Assembly: GCF_000423545.1 (NCBI RefSeq)
Contig: NZ_AUIE01000001.1
Location: 62,001 to 126,000, forward strand
Length of the DNA stretch: 64,000 nt
DNA from: Metapseudomonas resinovorans DSM 21078
GTDB lineage: Bacteria > Pseudomonadota > Gammaproteobacteria > Pseudomonadales > Pseudomonadaceae
Reading direction: 5' to 3'
Under the pieces are notes generated by a model. It saw only the letters and a program-made list of their open reading frames with translations, made no database searches and had not been told where the DNA came from. Positions 49,386-59,354 of the stretch are shown here, piece after piece (within the stretch, counting starts at the first letter, position 1; every line of letters starts with the position of its first letter). A program made the translations under genes and the position numbers.

Positions 49386-51185
49386 GTGAGTGACCTGAGT
49401 CATATCCGCAATTTCTCCATCATCGCCCACATCGACCATGGCAAGTCGACCCTGGCAGACCGCTTCATCCAGATGTGCGGCGGCCTGTCCGACCGCGAGA
49501 TGGAGGCCCAGGTACTGGACTCCATGGACCTGGAGCGCGAGCGTGGCATCACCATCAAGGCCCACAGCGTCACGCTGCACTACAAGGCGCAGAGCGGTAA
49601 GACTTACCAGCTGAACTTCATCGACACCCCCGGTCATGTGGACTTCACCTATGAGGTCAGCCGTTCGCTGGCCGCGTGCGAAGGCGCGTTGCTGGTGGTG
49701 GATGCCGGCCAGGGCGTGGAAGCCCAGTCCGTGGCCAACTGCTACACCGCCATCGAGCAGGGCCTCGAGGTCATGCCGGTGCTGAACAAGATGGACCTGC
49801 CCCAGGCCGAGCCGGAGCGGGTCAAGGAAGAGATCGAACACATTATCGGCATCGACGCCACCGACGCCGTGCCCTGCAGTGCCAAAAGCGGCATGGGCGT
49901 GATCGATGTGCTGGAGCGTCTGGTCGAGGTGATCCCCGCCCCTGAAGGCGAGATCGACGCACCGTTGCAGGCCCTGATCATCGACTCCTGGTTCGACAAC
50001 TACCTGGGCGTTGTCTCTCTGGTCCGCGTCAAGCACGGCCGGGTGAAGAAGGGCGACAAGATCCTGGTGAAATCCACCGGCAAGCTCCACCAGGTGGACA
50101 GCGTTGGTGTATTCACTCCGAAGCACACCGAGATGGCCGATCTGAAGGCCGGCGAGGTGGGCTTCATCATCGCGGGCATCAAGGACATCCATGGCGCGCC
50201 GGTGGGCGATACCCTGACCCTGTCCAACACTCCTGACGTGGACGTGCTGCCGGGCTTCCAGCGCATCAAACCGCAGGTTTACGCCGGCCTGTTCCCGGTC
50301 AGCTCCGATGACTTCGAAGACTTCCGCGAAGCCCTGCAGAAGCTGACCCTGAACGACGCCGCCCTGCAGTACGAGCCGGAAAGCTCCGAAGCCCTGGGCT
50401 TTGGTTTCCGCATCGGGTTCCTCGGCATGCTGCACATGGAGATCATCCAGGAGCGCCTGGAGCGCGAATACGACCTGGACCTGATCACCACCGCTCCCAC
50501 CGTGGTCTTCGAGATCGTGCAGAAGAACGGCGAGACGATCTACGTCGACAACCCGTCCAAGCTGCCCGACCTCGCGTCCATCGACGAAATGCGTGAGCCC
50601 ATCGTCCGCGCCAATATCCTGGTACCCCAGGAGCACCTCGGCAACGTCATCACCCTGTGCATCGAGAAGCGTGGCGTCCAGCGCGACATGCAGTTCCTCA
50701 GCTCGCAGGTCCAGGTCTGCTACGACCTGCCGATGAACGAGGTGGTACTGGACTTCTTCGACCGCCTGAAGTCGGTAAGTCGTGGCTATGCGTCGCTGGA
50801 CTACAGCTTCGATCGTTTTCAACCGGCTAATCTGGTGAAGCTGGATGTGCTGATCAACGGCGAGAAGGTCGATGCCCTGGCACTCATCGTGCATCGCGAT
50901 CAGGCCCACTACAAGGGGCGTGCGCTGACCGAAAAGATGAAGGAACTGATCCCGCGGCAGATGTTCGACGTGGCGATTCAGGCGGCGATCGGTGGACAGA
51001 TCGTTGCGCGTACTACCGTAAAGGCGCTCAGGAAGAACGTTCTGGCCAAGTGCTACGGCGGCGACGTCAGCCGTAAGAAAAAACTGCTGGAGAAGCAGAA
51101 GGCCGGTAAGAAACGGATGAAGCAGGTTGGCAGCGTGGAAATCCCGCAAGAAGCCTTCCTCGCTGTGCTCAAAGTGGATAGCTAG
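49386..51185 (+). CDS. lepA: Elongation factor 4 (LepA)
   Basis: Ribosome-associated translational GTPase, 599 residues, normal length. The GTPase motifs are [21 protein letters not shown] and NKMDLPQ. The LepA-specific C-terminal domain ends [20 protein letters not shown] with [12 protein letters not shown] start gives [19 protein letters not shown], the standard beginning. It starts the lepA-lepB-rnc-era-recO-pdxJ run. Confidence 0.97.
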   Translation: MSDLSHIRNFSIIAHIDHGKSTLADRFIQMCGGLSDREMEAQVLDSMDLERERGITIKAHSVTLHYKAQSGKTYQLNFIDTPGHVDFTYEVSRSLAACEGALLVVDAGQGVEAQSVANCYTAIEQGLEVMPVLNKMDLPQAEPERVKEEIEHIIGIDATDAVPCSAKSGMGVIDVLERLVEVIPAPEGEIDAPLQALIIDSWFDNYLGVVSLVRVKHGRVKKGDKILVKSTGKLHQVDSVGVFTPKHTEMADLKAGEVGFIIAGIKDIHGAPVGDTLTLSNTPDVDVLPGFQRIKPQVYAGLFPVSSDDFEDFREALQKLTLNDAALQYEPESSEALGFGFRIGFLGMLHMEIIQERLEREYDLDLITTAPTVVFEIVQKNGETIYVDNPSKLPDLASIDEMREPIVRANILVPQEHLGNVITLCIEKRGVQRDMQFLSSQVQVCYDLPMNEVVLDFFDRLKSVSRGYASLDYSFDRFQPANLVKLDVLINGEKVDALALIVHRDQAHYKGRALTEKMKELIPRQMFDVAIQAAIGGQIVARTTVKALRKNVLAKCYGGDVSRKKKLLEKQKAGKKRMKQVGSVEIPQEAFLAVLKVDS

Positions 51186-51190
51186 GGTCT

Positions 51191-52045
51191 ATGTCGATCA
51201 ATTTCCCGCTGTTGTTGGTTATCGCCGTGGCAGTCTGCGGCGTGCTCGCGCTTATCGATCTGGTTCTGCTGGCCCCGCGCCGGCGCTCTGCGATTGCTGC
51301 CTACGAGGGGCAAGTCGGCGAGCCCGACCCGGAGGTGGTCGACAAGCTGAACAAGGAGCCACTGCTGGTGGAGTACGGGAAGTCCTTCTTCCCAGTACTG
51401 GCCATCGTACTGGTGCTGCGCTCCTTCCTGGTGGAACCCTTCCAGATCCCGTCCGGCTCGATGAAACCGACCCTGGAAGTGGGTGATTTCATCCTGGTCA
51501 ACAAGTTCGCCTATGGCATCCGCCTGCCAGTGCTGGATAACAAGGTGATCGAGGTGGGTGATCCGCAGCGCGGTGATGTCATGGTGTTCCGCTATCCCAG
51601 CGACCCGAACATCAACTACATCAAGCGGGTGATCGGCCTGCCGGGCGACCGCATTGCCTACAGCAGCGACAAGCACCTGACCGTCAACGGTAAGCCAGTC
51701 GCCGAAAAGCTGCTGGGCGAAGAGCCGGGAACGTTGGGTAGCGCCATGCTCTACGAAGAGAAACTGGGCGAAGCCGAGCACCTGATTCGCAAGGAAATGA
51801 AGCGCTACCGCATGGAGCCGGGTCGCGAGTGGGTAGTGCCCCAGGGTCATTACTTCATGATGGGCGACAACAGGGACAACTCCAACGACAGCCGCTACTG
51901 GAACGATCCGCGTATCCCGAAGGACCTGCTCGGCATGGTCCCGGACCGGAATGTCGTCGGCAAGGCGTTTGCCGTGTGGATGAGCTGGCCCGATCCCAAG
52001 ATGCGTAACCTGCCGAACTTCTCCCGAGTGGGCCTGATTCACTGA
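51191..52045 (+). CDS. lepB: Signal peptidase I (LepB)
   Basis: Inner-membrane peptidase removing signal peptides, 284 residues. Two N-terminal TM helices are followed by the catalytic Ser motif QIPSGSMKPTLEVGDFI, the catalytic Lys in NYIKRVIGLPGDRIAY, and box E GDNRDNSNDSRYW. It starts five bases after the lepA stop. Confidence 0.97.
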   Translation: MSINFPLLLVIAVAVCGVLALIDLVLLAPRRRSAIAAYEGQVGEPDPEVVDKLNKEPLLVEYGKSFFPVLAIVLVLRSFLVEPFQIPSGSMKPTLEVGDFILVNKFAYGIRLPVLDNKVIEVGDPQRGDVMVFRYPSDPNINYIKRVIGLPGDRIAYSSDKHLTVNGKPVAEKLLGEEPGTLGSAMLYEEKLGEAEHLIRKEMKRYRMEPGREWVVPQGHYFMMGDNRDNSNDSRYWNDPRIPKDLLGMVPDRNVVGKAFAVWMSWPDPKMRNLPNFSRVGLIH

Positions 52046-52160
52046 TAACCCGCTCGCCATTGCGGTTTTGCGGCGTTGTTCATGACAGCGCCGCAGTCGC
52101 TATATAGTCTTGCTTGCGGGCCAACCGGCCTCCATAAAAACACAGACATTGAGGTCGATC

Positions 52161-52538
52161 ATGACGTTCGCGCGTAAGCAGAAGGGTATGTCGGTTATGG
52201 GCTGGCTGCTGGTTCTGGCCATAGTGGCTTTCCTGGCCAGCACCGCCTTCAAGGTCATCCCGCACTATCTCGATTTCTTCTCCCTGGAGAAGATCATTAC
52301 TTCGGTGGAAACCGAGAAGGCCCTGGAAATCAGGTCCATTCCCGATTTCTACAGCCATGTCAGCAAGGGCATGCAGGTGAATGGCATCCGTGACCTTGAC
52401 CTGGAAAAGTCCCTGAAGGTAACCCTGGAAAACAACGAGTTCCAGGCCCACCTCAAGTATGAAAAACGCGAACCTCTGGTCGAGAACCTCGATCTGGTGG
52501 TGCGCTTCGATAAAGAATTCCGTGTGCGAGCCCAGTGA
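52161..52538 (+). CDS. DUF4845 membrane protein
   Basis: 125-residue protein with one N-terminal TM helix ([22 protein letters not shown]) after a short basic stretch resembling a pilin-like anchor. A small periplasmic domain with [17 protein letters not shown] follows. It matches the DUF4845 family, which sits between lepB and rnc in pseudomonads. Function unknown. Its stop codon overlaps the rnc start by four bases. The start at 52161 is preferred over 52110 because the conserved part begins there. Confidence 0.8.
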   Translation: MTFARKQKGMSVMGWLLVLAIVAFLASTAFKVIPHYLDFFSLEKIITSVETEKALEIRSIPDFYSHVSKGMQVNGIRDLDLEKSLKVTLENNEFQAHLKYEKREPLVENLDLVVRFDKEFRVRAQ

Positions 52539-53224
52539 GCGTATCCCTCAGCCGTCTCGAGCGTAAGCTCGGCTATACCTTCAAGGACCAGAGTCTGATG
52601 ATTCTGGCCCTGACCCACCGCAGTTACGCGGGGCGCAACAACGAGCGTCTCGAGTTCCTCGGCGATGCCATCCTCAATTTCGTCGCCGGCGAAGCGCTGT
52701 TCGAGCGTTTTCCGCAGGCCCGTGAGGGCCAGCTGTCACGGCTGCGCGCGCGACTGGTGAAGGGCGAGACCCTGGCGCTGCTCGCCCGCGGTTTCGAGTT
52801 GGGCGAGTACCTGCGCCTGGGCTCGGGTGAGCTGAAGAGTGGTGGTTTCCGCCGTGAATCGATTCTCGCTGACGCACTGGAAGCGCTGATAGGCGCCATC
52901 TACCTGGATTCCGGCATGGAGGCCGCGCGTGAGCGCGTACTCGCCTGGCTGGCCAACGAACTCGAAGGCCTTACCCTGGTGGACACCAACAAGGATCCCA
53001 AGACCCGTCTGCAGGAATTTCTGCAGTCCAGGGCGTGCGAACTGCCACGTTATGAAGTGGTGGATATCCAGGGTGAACCGCACTGCCGGACGTTTTTCGT
53101 CGAGTGCCAGGTCACCCTGTTGAATGACAAGACCCAGGGCCAGGGCGTCAGCCGGCGTATCGCCGAACAGGTGGCTGCGGCTGCCGCCCTGGTTGCCCTC
53201 GGCGTGGAGAACGGCAATGACTGA
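52535..53224 (+). CDS. rnc: Ribonuclease III
   Basis: Double-strand-specific endoribonuclease that processes rRNA precursors, 229 residues. The catalytic signature is [20 protein letters not shown], followed by the acidic metal-binding segment [20 protein letters not shown]-terminal dsRNA-binding domain covers about residues 155-225. A GTG start overlaps the preceding stop codon. The end overlaps era by eight bases. Confidence 0.97.
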   Translation: MSVSLSRLERKLGYTFKDQSLMILALTHRSYAGRNNERLEFLGDAILNFVAGEALFERFPQAREGQLSRLRARLVKGETLALLARGFELGEYLRLGSGELKSGGFRRESILADALEALIGAIYLDSGMEAARERVLAWLANELEGLTLVDTNKDPKTRLQEFLQSRACELPRYEVVDIQGEPHCRTFFVECQVTLLNDKTQGQGVSRRIAEQVAAAAALVALGVENGND

Positions 53225-54119
53225 TATCGATACCCCCCGCTGCGGCTACGTTGCCATCGTCGGCCGCCCCAATGTGGGCAAGTCCACGCTGCTCAACCAC
53301 ATCCTTGGGCAGAAACTGGCGATCACCTCGCGCAAGCCGCAGACCACCCGGCACAACATGCTCGGCATCAAGACCGAGGGTAATGTCCAGGCGATCTATG
53401 TCGACACCCCCGGCTTGCACAAGAAGAGCGACAAGGCGCTGAACCGCTACATGAACCGTAGCGCCTCGGCGGCCCTGAAGGATGTGGACGTGGTTGTCTT
53501 CGTGGTCGACCGTGACCGCTGGACCGAAGAAGACCAACTGGTGCTGGAGCGCGTGCAGTACGTGCAAGGCCCAGTGCTGATCGCGGTGAACAAGACTGAC
53601 CGCCTGGAAGAGAAGGGCGACCTCATCCCGCACCTGGCCTGGCTCCAGGAGCAACTGCCGAACGCTGAACTGATCCCGGTTTCCGCCCTCCAGGGACACA
53701 ACCTGGACACGTTGGAGCGCCTGGTGTCGGAGCGTCTGCCGGAAGGTGACCACTTCTTCCCGGAAGACCAGATCACCGACCGCAGCAGCCGCTTCCTCGC
53801 AGCCGAGCTGGTGCGCGAGAAGATCATGCGGCAGTTGGGCGCCGAGCTGCCCTACCAGATCACCGTGGAGATCGAAGAGTTCAAGCAGGAAGGTCACATC
53901 CTGCACATCCACGCCCTGATCCTGGTGGAGCGTGACGGCCAGAAGAAGATCATCATTGGCGACGGTGGCGAGCGCATCAAACGCATCGGCCAGGACGCTC
54001 GCAAGGACATGGAGACCATGTTCGACTCCAAGGTCATGCTCAACCTCTGGGTGAAAGTGAAGGGAGGCTGGTCCGACGACGAGCGTGCCTTGCGTTCCCT
54101 GGGCTACAACGACCTCTGA
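53217..54119 (+). CDS. era: GTPase Era
   Basis: GTPase needed for 30S ribosome maturation, 300 residues. The G motifs are [22 protein letters not shown] and NKTDRLEEK; a C-terminal KH domain has [22 protein letters not shown]. The ATG at 53217 overlaps the end of rnc. Translation from an upstream in-frame ATG at 53124 lies inside rnc and is rejected. Confidence 0.97.
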   Translation: MTDIDTPRCGYVAIVGRPNVGKSTLLNHILGQKLAITSRKPQTTRHNMLGIKTEGNVQAIYVDTPGLHKKSDKALNRYMNRSASAALKDVDVVVFVVDRDRWTEEDQLVLERVQYVQGPVLIAVNKTDRLEEKGDLIPHLAWLQEQLPNAELIPVSALQGHNLDTLERLVSERLPEGDHFFPEDQITDRSSRFLAAELVREKIMRQLGAELPYQITVEIEEFKQEGHILHIHALILVERDGQKKIIIGDGGERIKRIGQDARKDMETMFDSKVMLNLWVKVKGGWSDDERALRSLGYNDL

Positions 54120-54127
54120 GCCTCCTC

Positions 54128-54826
54128 ATGATCAGCGCGGCGCTACCGGCGTTTGTCCTGCACAGCAGGGCCTATCGGGAAAGCAGCGCGCTGGTCGACT
54201 TTTTCACCCCTCAAGGCCGCCTGCGCGCCGTAATGCGGGGTGCTCGAGGCAAGACCGGAACCCTGGCGCGACCCTTCCTGCCGCTGGAAGCCGAGTTCCG
54301 TGGCCGCGGCGAGCTGAAGAATGTCGCGCGCCTGGAGGGCGGCGGTATCCCCAACCTGCTTGCCGGTGAAGCGCTGTTCAGCGGGCTCTACCTCAATGAA
54401 CTGCTGATTCGCCTGCTGCCGGCTGAAGACGCGCAGCCGGCGCTCTTCGAACACTATGCCGTTACGCTCCAGGCCCTGGCGGCCAACCGACCGCTGGAAC
54501 CTTTGCTGCGCGCGTTCGAATGGCGCCTGCTGGACGAGCTGGGCTATGGTTTCGCCCTGGATTCGGACCTGGCAGGACAGCCCATTGCCCCCGACGGTAT
54601 CTATCGCTTGTTGCCCGACGCAGGGTTGGAGCCGGTGGGGCAGTTGCAGCCCGGTCTTTTCCATGGCCGCGAACTCCTCGCCCTGGCCGAAGCCGACTGG
54701 AGCGCCCCCGGCGCCCTCGGCGCGGCCAAGCGCCTGATGCGCCAGGCCCTGGCACCTCATCTGGGCGGCCGACCTCTGGTCAGCCGCGAGCTATTCATGA
54801 CGATCAAGGAACCTCCCCGTGACTGA
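54128..54826 (+). CDS. recO: DNA repair protein RecO
   Basis: Recombination mediator loading RecA at gaps, 232 residues. The OB-fold N-terminus starts [35 protein letters not shown], and a helical C-terminal domain with [20 protein letters not shown] follows. It begins nine bases after era and overlaps pdxJ by eight bases. Confidence 0.95.
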   Translation: MISAALPAFVLHSRAYRESSALVDFFTPQGRLRAVMRGARGKTGTLARPFLPLEAEFRGRGELKNVARLEGGGIPNLLAGEALFSGLYLNELLIRLLPAEDAQPALFEHYAVTLQALAANRPLEPLLRAFEWRLLDELGYGFALDSDLAGQPIAPDGIYRLLPDAGLEPVGQLQPGLFHGRELLALAEADWSAPGALGAAKRLMRQALAPHLGGRPLVSRELFMTIKEPPRD

Positions 54827-55565
54827 AGCCAACCGCGTACTTCTCGGCGTCAACATCGATCACGTCGCCACCCTTCGCCAGGCCCGTGGCACTCGCTATC
54901 CGGACCCCGTCAAGGCGGCGCTGGACGCCGAGGAAGCGGGTGCCGATGGCATCACCGTGCACCTGCGCGAAGACCGCCGGCACATCCAGGAGCGCGACGT
55001 ACGCCTGCTCAAGGACGTGCTGCAGACCCGCATGAACTTCGAGATGGGCGTGACCGAGGAAATGATGGCCTTCGCCGAGGAGATTCGCCCCGCGCATGTC
55101 TGCCTGGTTCCGGAGACCCGCCAGGAGTTGACCACTGAAGGCGGACTCGACGTCGCCGGCCAGGAAGCCCGCATCAAGGCCGCGGTAGAACGCCTGGCCA
55201 AGGTCGGCAGTGAAGTGTCGCTGTTCATCGATGCTGATCCGCAGCAGATCGAGGCGGCCCACCGTGTCGGTGCACCGGCCATCGAGCTGCATACCGGTCG
55301 TTACGCCGATGCCCACACCCCGGAAGAAGCCGCTCGCGAACTTCAGCGCATCCAGGAGGGCGTCGCCCTGGGCCTCAAGCTCGGCCTGATCGTCAACGCC
55401 GGCCATGGCCTGCACTATCACAACGTCGAGCCTGTGGCGGCGATTCCGGGCATCAATGAGCTGAACATTGGCCACGCGCTGGTGGCCCACGCGCTGTTCG
55501 TTGGCTTCAAGCAGGCAGTGGTGGAGATGAAGCAACTGATCGTTTCGGCCGCGGCCAAGGGCTGA
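54819..55565 (+). CDS. pdxJ: Pyridoxine 5'-phosphate synthase
   Basis: Last step of DXP-dependent vitamin B6 synthesis, 248 residues. The TIM-barrel start [23 protein letters not shown] is diagnostic, followed by [16 protein letters not shown] and the C-terminal [20 protein letters not shown] and [16 protein letters not shown]. The GTG start lies inside recO. Confidence 0.97.
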   Translation: MTEANRVLLGVNIDHVATLRQARGTRYPDPVKAALDAEEAGADGITVHLREDRRHIQERDVRLLKDVLQTRMNFEMGVTEEMMAFAEEIRPAHVCLVPETRQELTTEGGLDVAGQEARIKAAVERLAKVGSEVSLFIDADPQQIEAAHRVGAPAIELHTGRYADAHTPEEAARELQRIQEGVALGLKLGLIVNAGHGLHYHNVEPVAAIPGINELNIGHALVAHALFVGFKQAVVEMKQLIVSAAAKG

Positions 55566-55571
55566 TCAAGT

Positions 55572-55586
55572 CAGGCCTCGGGCCTG
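55572..55586 (+). terminator. Short hairpin after pdxJ
   Basis: CAGGCC and GGCCTG form a 6-bp stem seven bases past the pdxJ stop. A REP-like fragment (GCGAATGAGCTCACCCCC, 55591-55608) follows. There is no T-run. Confidence 0.4.
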
Positions 55587-55636
55587 TTCAGCGAATGAGC
55601 TCACCCCCATATGGCGTTCGTTTCATGTGTGGGTGT

Positions 55637-55662
55637 GTAGGGTGGGCTCCAGCCCACCCTAC
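55637..55662. repeat. 26-bp perfect palindrome of a Pseudomonas intergenic family
   Basis: Two 12-base arms (GTAGGGTGGGCT and its complement) flank a two-base centre. This GGTGGGCT/AGCCCACC form is common between genes in pseudomonads. It lies between convergent pdxJ and cmoB and may serve as a terminator. Confidence 0.75.
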
Positions 55663-55685
55663 GCGCTCCCACGACGTAACCAGTA

Positions 55686-56654
55686 TCAAGGCTTGCGGGC
55701 GATCATCACGGCACGGGCCGGCGCGGGCAGGCCTTCGATGGTGCGGCTATGGTCAGCGGGATCGAGGAACTCCGGGAGAGACTGGAAGCGCATCCATTCG
55801 GTGCTGCGCTGCTCTTCCACGCTGGTGTAGCTGACATCCACGCAACGGATATCCACGTAGCCTGCACGGCGTAGCCATAGTTCCAGGGCCGGAGCCGAAG
55901 GCAGGAACCAGACATTGCGCATCTGCGCGTAGCGGTCCTCGGGCACCAGCACCTGTTGCGCATCGCCTTCGACCACCAGGGTTTCCAGTACCAGCTCGCC
56001 GCCTCGGCGCAGGCAATCCTTGAGGTCGAGCAAGTGGTCGATGGGGGAGCGGCGATGGTAGAGCACGCCCATGGAGAACACGGTATCGAAGCCTTCCAGC
56101 TTCGGCGGCAACTCTTCCAGCGCCAGAGGCAGGTGCCAGGCGGGGAGGTCAGGGAGGAAGCGTTTCATGGCCAGGAACTGGCAGAAGAACAGCCAGTTGG
56201 GATCGATACCCACCACGCTGTCGGCGCCGGCACCAAGCATGCGCCACTGGTAGTAACCATTACCGCAGCCGACATCCAGCACGCGGCGTCCACGCAGGTC
56301 GAGATGGGGCGACACCCGGGACCATTTCCAGTCCGAGCGCCATTCGGTGTCGACGTGTACGCCGAACAGCTCAAAGGGGCCCTTGCGCCAAGGAATCAGC
56401 CCTTGCAGCGCAGTTCTCAGTGCAATGCGTGTGGCGTCGTCGCAGGGGCCGTCGAGCAGGAAGCGCTGCGCCAGTTCCACGTGCTGTGGTTGTAGCGGCG
56501 GCAGCGCGTTGACCGCAGCGCTCCAGCGCTCCAGATCGCCATGACCAACCGCCAGCTTGGCGTCGAGCTGAGCGGGCAGATCGGCTGCCCAATCCTGCAG
56601 GGGCGTGCCTGCCAACGTTTGCTGCAGAGTGTCCAGGTCCAGCGTACGAATCAT
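55686..56654 (-). CDS. cmoB: tRNA U34 carboxymethyltransferase CmoB
   Basis: Uses carboxy-SAM to make cmo5U at the wobble position of tRNA, 322 residues. The SAM-type motif [20 protein letters not shown] is preceded by the CmoB-typical [23 protein letters not shown]. The motif [20 protein letters not shown] also fits. The ATG at 56654 overlaps the cmoA stop codon by four bases, so the two are translationally coupled. Confidence 0.95.
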   Translation of the reverse strand: MIRTLDLDTLQQTLAGTPLQDWAADLPAQLDAKLAVGHGDLERWSAAVNALPPLQPQHVELAQRFLLDGPCDDATRIALRTALQGLIPWRKGPFELFGVHVDTEWRSDWKWSRVSPHLDLRGRRVLDVGCGNGYYQWRMLGAGADSVVGIDPNWLFFCQFLAMKRFLPDLPAWHLPLALEELPPKLEGFDTVFSMGVLYHRRSPIDHLLDLKDCLRRGGELVLETLVVEGDAQQVLVPEDRYAQMRNVWFLPSAPALELWLRRAGYVDIRCVDVSYTSVEEQRSTEWMRFQSLPEFLDPADHSRTIEGLPAPARAVMIARKP

Positions 56655-57394
56655 GGTAGGGCGATCAGCGAAGCGAAGTTGAGGCATTGGAACCAGGGCA
56701 CGACCTTGGAGAAGCCGGCCGCCAGCAGGCGTTCACGGTGTTCTTCCAGGCTGTCCGGGTGCATGACGTTTTCCAGGGCACTGCGTTTCTGGGCGATTTC
56801 CAGTTCGCTGTAGCCATTGGCGCGCTTGAAGGCAATGTGCAGGTCGGTGAGTAACTGGTGCTCGTCGGCGTCCTCGAAGCGCAGCTTTTCCGAGAGGATC
56901 AGCGCGCCGCCGGGCAGCAAGGCCTGGCGAATACGGCCGAGGAGTTCCGTGCGGCGCTCGCGGGGCACGAATTGCAGGGTGAAATTCATCGCCACCAGGG
57001 AGCAGGGCTGGAAGTCCAGGGCAAGGATGTCGGCCTCCATCACCTCCACCGGCAGCAGCTCCTGAAACATGGCGTCCTGAGCGTGCAGGTACTCGCGGCA
57101 GCGCTCCACCATGGCGCTGGAGTTATCCACAGCAATGACCCGGCAACCGTCGGTCTTCACATGGCGGCGCAGGGCCTGGGTCACGGCACCGAGGGAACTG
57201 CCCAGGTCATAGAGTGGGGTACCGGCCTGGGCGAACTGAGCTGCCAGCACGCCGATGTTCTCGACGATGGTGGGGTAGCCTGGCACCGAGCGCTTGATCA
57301 TGTCCGGGAACACCCGGACCACGTCTTCGTTGAAGGCGAAGTCGCCGACTTGGGCCTGGGGATTGGCGTAGATGCGATCAGGGCTTTCGGTCAC
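56651..57394 (-). CDS. cmoA: Carboxy-SAM synthase CmoA
   Basis: Makes carboxy-S-adenosylmethionine for CmoB, 247 residues. Motifs include [50 protein letters not shown] (SAM binding) and [17 protein letters not shown] start gives [13 protein letters not shown]. It is the first gene of the cmoAB pair. Confidence 0.95.
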   Translation of the reverse strand: MTESPDRIYANPQAQVGDFAFNEDVVRVFPDMIKRSVPGYPTIVENIGVLAAQFAQAGTPLYDLGSSLGAVTQALRRHVKTDGCRVIAVDNSSAMVERCREYLHAQDAMFQELLPVEVMEADILALDFQPCSLVAMNFTLQFVPRERRTELLGRIRQALLPGGALILSEKLRFEDADEHQLLTDLHIAFKRANGYSELEIAQKRSALENVMHPDSLEEHRERLLAAGFSKVVPWFQCLNFASLIALP

Positions 57395-57459
57395 GGGCCG
57401 GTACCAGCAGTGGAAAAGGCCGGCATTCTAACGGACTGCGCGACGCGGCCAAACCACCC

Positions 57460-58032
57460 TTACTTCAACTGATCGGAAAAGAACTCGCCCGCCCCCTGCA
57501 GGGGGCCAAGCGGGTTTCGCTTGACCTCGTGGCGGCGGATGTTCGGTTCGCCGTTGCTCACCTTGTGCACGACCACGTCGTCCACCAGCACGAATACGGC
57601 GCGGAATACCCAACCCTGCAGTTCGCGATTCTTGCGGAAATTGAAGACGTCAGCCCAGAAGCTGCCGACCCGCTGGGTATCGGTTTTGGTGAATTCGAAG
57701 GCGTAGCCAATGCAGCGGTCCTTGGCTTCGAGGCACTTCATCAGCCCTTCGGGCAGATAATCGATCGGGACGTTGGGCTGGACGAACATCAATCGCACGT
57801 CGATGAACGAGAGCATCTTGCCGTTGCCCTGGATCAGCGGGTCGAAGCCCAGGGAAAAAAGCTCGGGGCGGGTCGTTCTGCCCGGCATCGCCTGGGAATA
57901 GCGGGCCTCGGCATCGCTGTAATCCCGAAACGGCGACAACACTTCGGCCCGTTCGCTGGGCAATAGACTGCCGCAACCTGCGAGAAGAACTGCATAGCAC
58001 AGCAAGCTCCACAGTCGTACCAGGCCGCCCAT
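57460..58032 (-). CDS. Hypothetical lipoprotein
   Basis: 190-residue predicted lipoprotein. The N-terminus MGGLVRLWSLLCYAVLLAGCGS has a lipobox (LLAG-C) with the Cys near residue 20. The mature part is of mixed character with no recognised motif (QAMPGRTTRPELFSLGFDPL, then KCLEAKDRCIGYAFEFTKTD). GGGAG precedes the ATG at 58032. The codons near the 3' end include a GC-rich palindrome, GCCCCCTGCAGGGGGC, at 57491-57506. Function unknown. Confidence 0.7.
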   Translation of the reverse strand: MGGLVRLWSLLCYAVLLAGCGSLLPSERAEVLSPFRDYSDAEARYSQAMPGRTTRPELFSLGFDPLIQGNGKMLSFIDVRLMFVQPNVPIDYLPEGLMKCLEAKDRCIGYAFEFTKTDTQRVGSFWADVFNFRKNRELQGWVFRAVFVLVDDVVVHKVSNGEPNIRRHEVKRNPLGPLQGAGEFFSDQLK

Positions 58033-58061
58033 TGCTCGCTCCCTTTTTTTTGAGTGTCCGC

Positions 58062-58751
58062 CTATTTGCTATAGCCGATTTCCCGGGAGGGTGCCGGGGG
58101 TTTCTTCGCGGATGGGATGGAGGTCGACAACGTCACGGCGGAGGAAGTGATGCCCCATTGGCCGAGCCAGTAGCTGAGAATGATCAAATAGCTCGCGGCA
58201 CCAAAGGGGGAGACGAAGCGGTTGAACCCGATCAGGCTGTCGGATAGCACGAAGAGCGCTGCACCCCCGGCTGCCAAGAGCGCCGATTGGCGGTCGAGAT
58301 CCGCACCCAGGCGGGCCAGTGCACGCCAGAGCATGGCACTGATGGCCAGTGCGTAGCAGGCTACCGGAACCAGCAGGACGCCCAGGCCGCCCGAGGCGAG
58401 CAGGGCGAAGATGGCGCCTCCACTCCCAATCGAGGTCAGCAGGGCCATCGGGGCCAGCCGACGGGTGTCCAGCAGATAGGCGCGCAAGTAGGCCAGATGG
58501 GCTAGCAGGAAAGCGCCAAGGCCGAAGACGAACAGATCGGCAGGCCACTGCAGCAGCATGTCGCCGAGCAGCGACAACGCCAGGCCGATGGCTATCCAGC
58601 GGCGGTAAGGGCCGGATGGTGCTCGGCGCAGCCAGAGCAGCAGGGCGATGATGGGAACCGGTTTGCTGACGAAGCACAACCAGTCGAGTTCCAGCGCGAG
58701 GCCAGTGAGAAAAGCCAGCACGCCGGCCAGCCCGAAGATCAAGATTCCCAT
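58062..58751 (-). CDS. Lysoplasmalogenase-family membrane protein (YhhN-like)
   Basis: 229-residue polytopic protein with about eight TM helices, beginning MGILIFGLAGVLAFLTGLAL. The pattern LALSLLGDMLLQWPADLFVFGLGAFLLAHLAYL contains the acidic residue and H typical of the YhhN/TMEM86 family, and FVLSDSLIGFNRF near the C-terminus carries the second conserved Asp. Members hydrolyse vinyl-ether lysophospholipids in some organisms; the bacterial role is unclear. AGGAGC precedes the ATG. Confidence 0.75.
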   Translation of the reverse strand: MGILIFGLAGVLAFLTGLALELDWLCFVSKPVPIIALLLWLRRAPSGPYRRWIAIGLALSLLGDMLLQWPADLFVFGLGAFLLAHLAYLRAYLLDTRRLAPMALLTSIGSGGAIFALLASGGLGVLLVPVACYALAISAMLWRALARLGADLDRQSALLAAGGAALFVLSDSLIGFNRFVSPFGAASYLIILSYWLGQWGITSSAVTLSTSIPSAKKPPAPSREIGYSK

Positions 58752-58842
58752 GAGTGCTCCTGCAGATCGGTCAGGGCATCACTATGGGAAGCTGCCGATG
58801 CGCCCGCCAGGCGGCGGACGCCAACGGTGCAGTCATTTGGCG

Positions 58843-59247
58843 CTACTTGACGCTGATCTGGCAGTCGAAGGATTCGGCCGGCGCCACGTCGGTCTCCCAG
58901 GGGCGCTGGTAGTCGAGGTGCAATCGGCCTTCGCCGGGTTGGCTGGCCTTGAAGCGCCAGGTGGATTGGCCCGCGCTGCCCACCAGGCCTGCATCTTCCG
59001 GCGTCGAATAGACCTCCGGGCCGAGGCTCTGCAGCACGTTGCTCGCGGCGTCGCGCACCACCCAGCGAAAGCCAGTGGTGGGGTTGCTGGGGAGTGTCAG
59101 CACCAGAGGTTGGCCCTCGCTGAGGGAGAGCGGGCAGTCATCCTGTTGGTCCTGGACCACCATCGGGCCGGTCTTCTGCTGGGCGCAGGCGGTGAGCAGG
59201 GCGAGGCCCAGGGGTAACAACAGGCGAGGGGAGGGAACGAAGAACAT
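58843..59247 (-). CDS. Chagasin-like cysteine-protease inhibitor (I42 family) lipoprotein
   Basis: 134-residue protein with a lipobox at LLTAC (residue about 21) after MFFVPSPRLLLPLGLALL. The inhibitor fold shows the three chagasin loops: LPSNPTTGFRWVV (the NPTTG motif), the central GSAGQSTWRFKA, and the final RPWE segment. Such proteins inhibit papain-type cysteine proteases. It lies next to a Lon-type protease gene, in the order I recall for P. aeruginosa icp and asrA. The protease target is unknown. Confidence 0.85.
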   Translation of the reverse strand: MFFVPSPRLLLPLGLALLTACAQQKTGPMVVQDQQDDCPLSLSEGQPLVLTLPSNPTTGFRWVVRDAASNVLQSLGPEVYSTPEDAGLVGSAGQSTWRFKASQPGEGRLHLDYQRPWETDVAPAESFDCQISVK

Positions 59248-59304
59248 CGGCGGCTCCGTCGGTCAAGGGCGGGGTCAGCATAACGGCTGACTCCGCCCTT
59301 GCGT

Positions 59305-59338
59305 AGGCTTGGTTCGAAAAGTGCCAGCGACTTTTCTA
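59305..59338. terminator. Inverted repeat downstream of lon
   Basis: GTTCGAAAAGT and ACTTTTCTAGAAC pair with one small bulge around GCCAGCG. The left flank AGGCTTGGTTCGAAAAGT resembles the left end of the palindromic element at 2617 (14 of 18 positions). It lies just after the lon stop codon on the minus strand and probably terminates it. Confidence 0.5.
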
Positions 59339-59354
59339 GAACAGGAGCGGTCCC

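Noticed and set aside
49338-51149. 603-codon minus-strand frame across lepA
   Set aside because: Antisense shadow of lepA.
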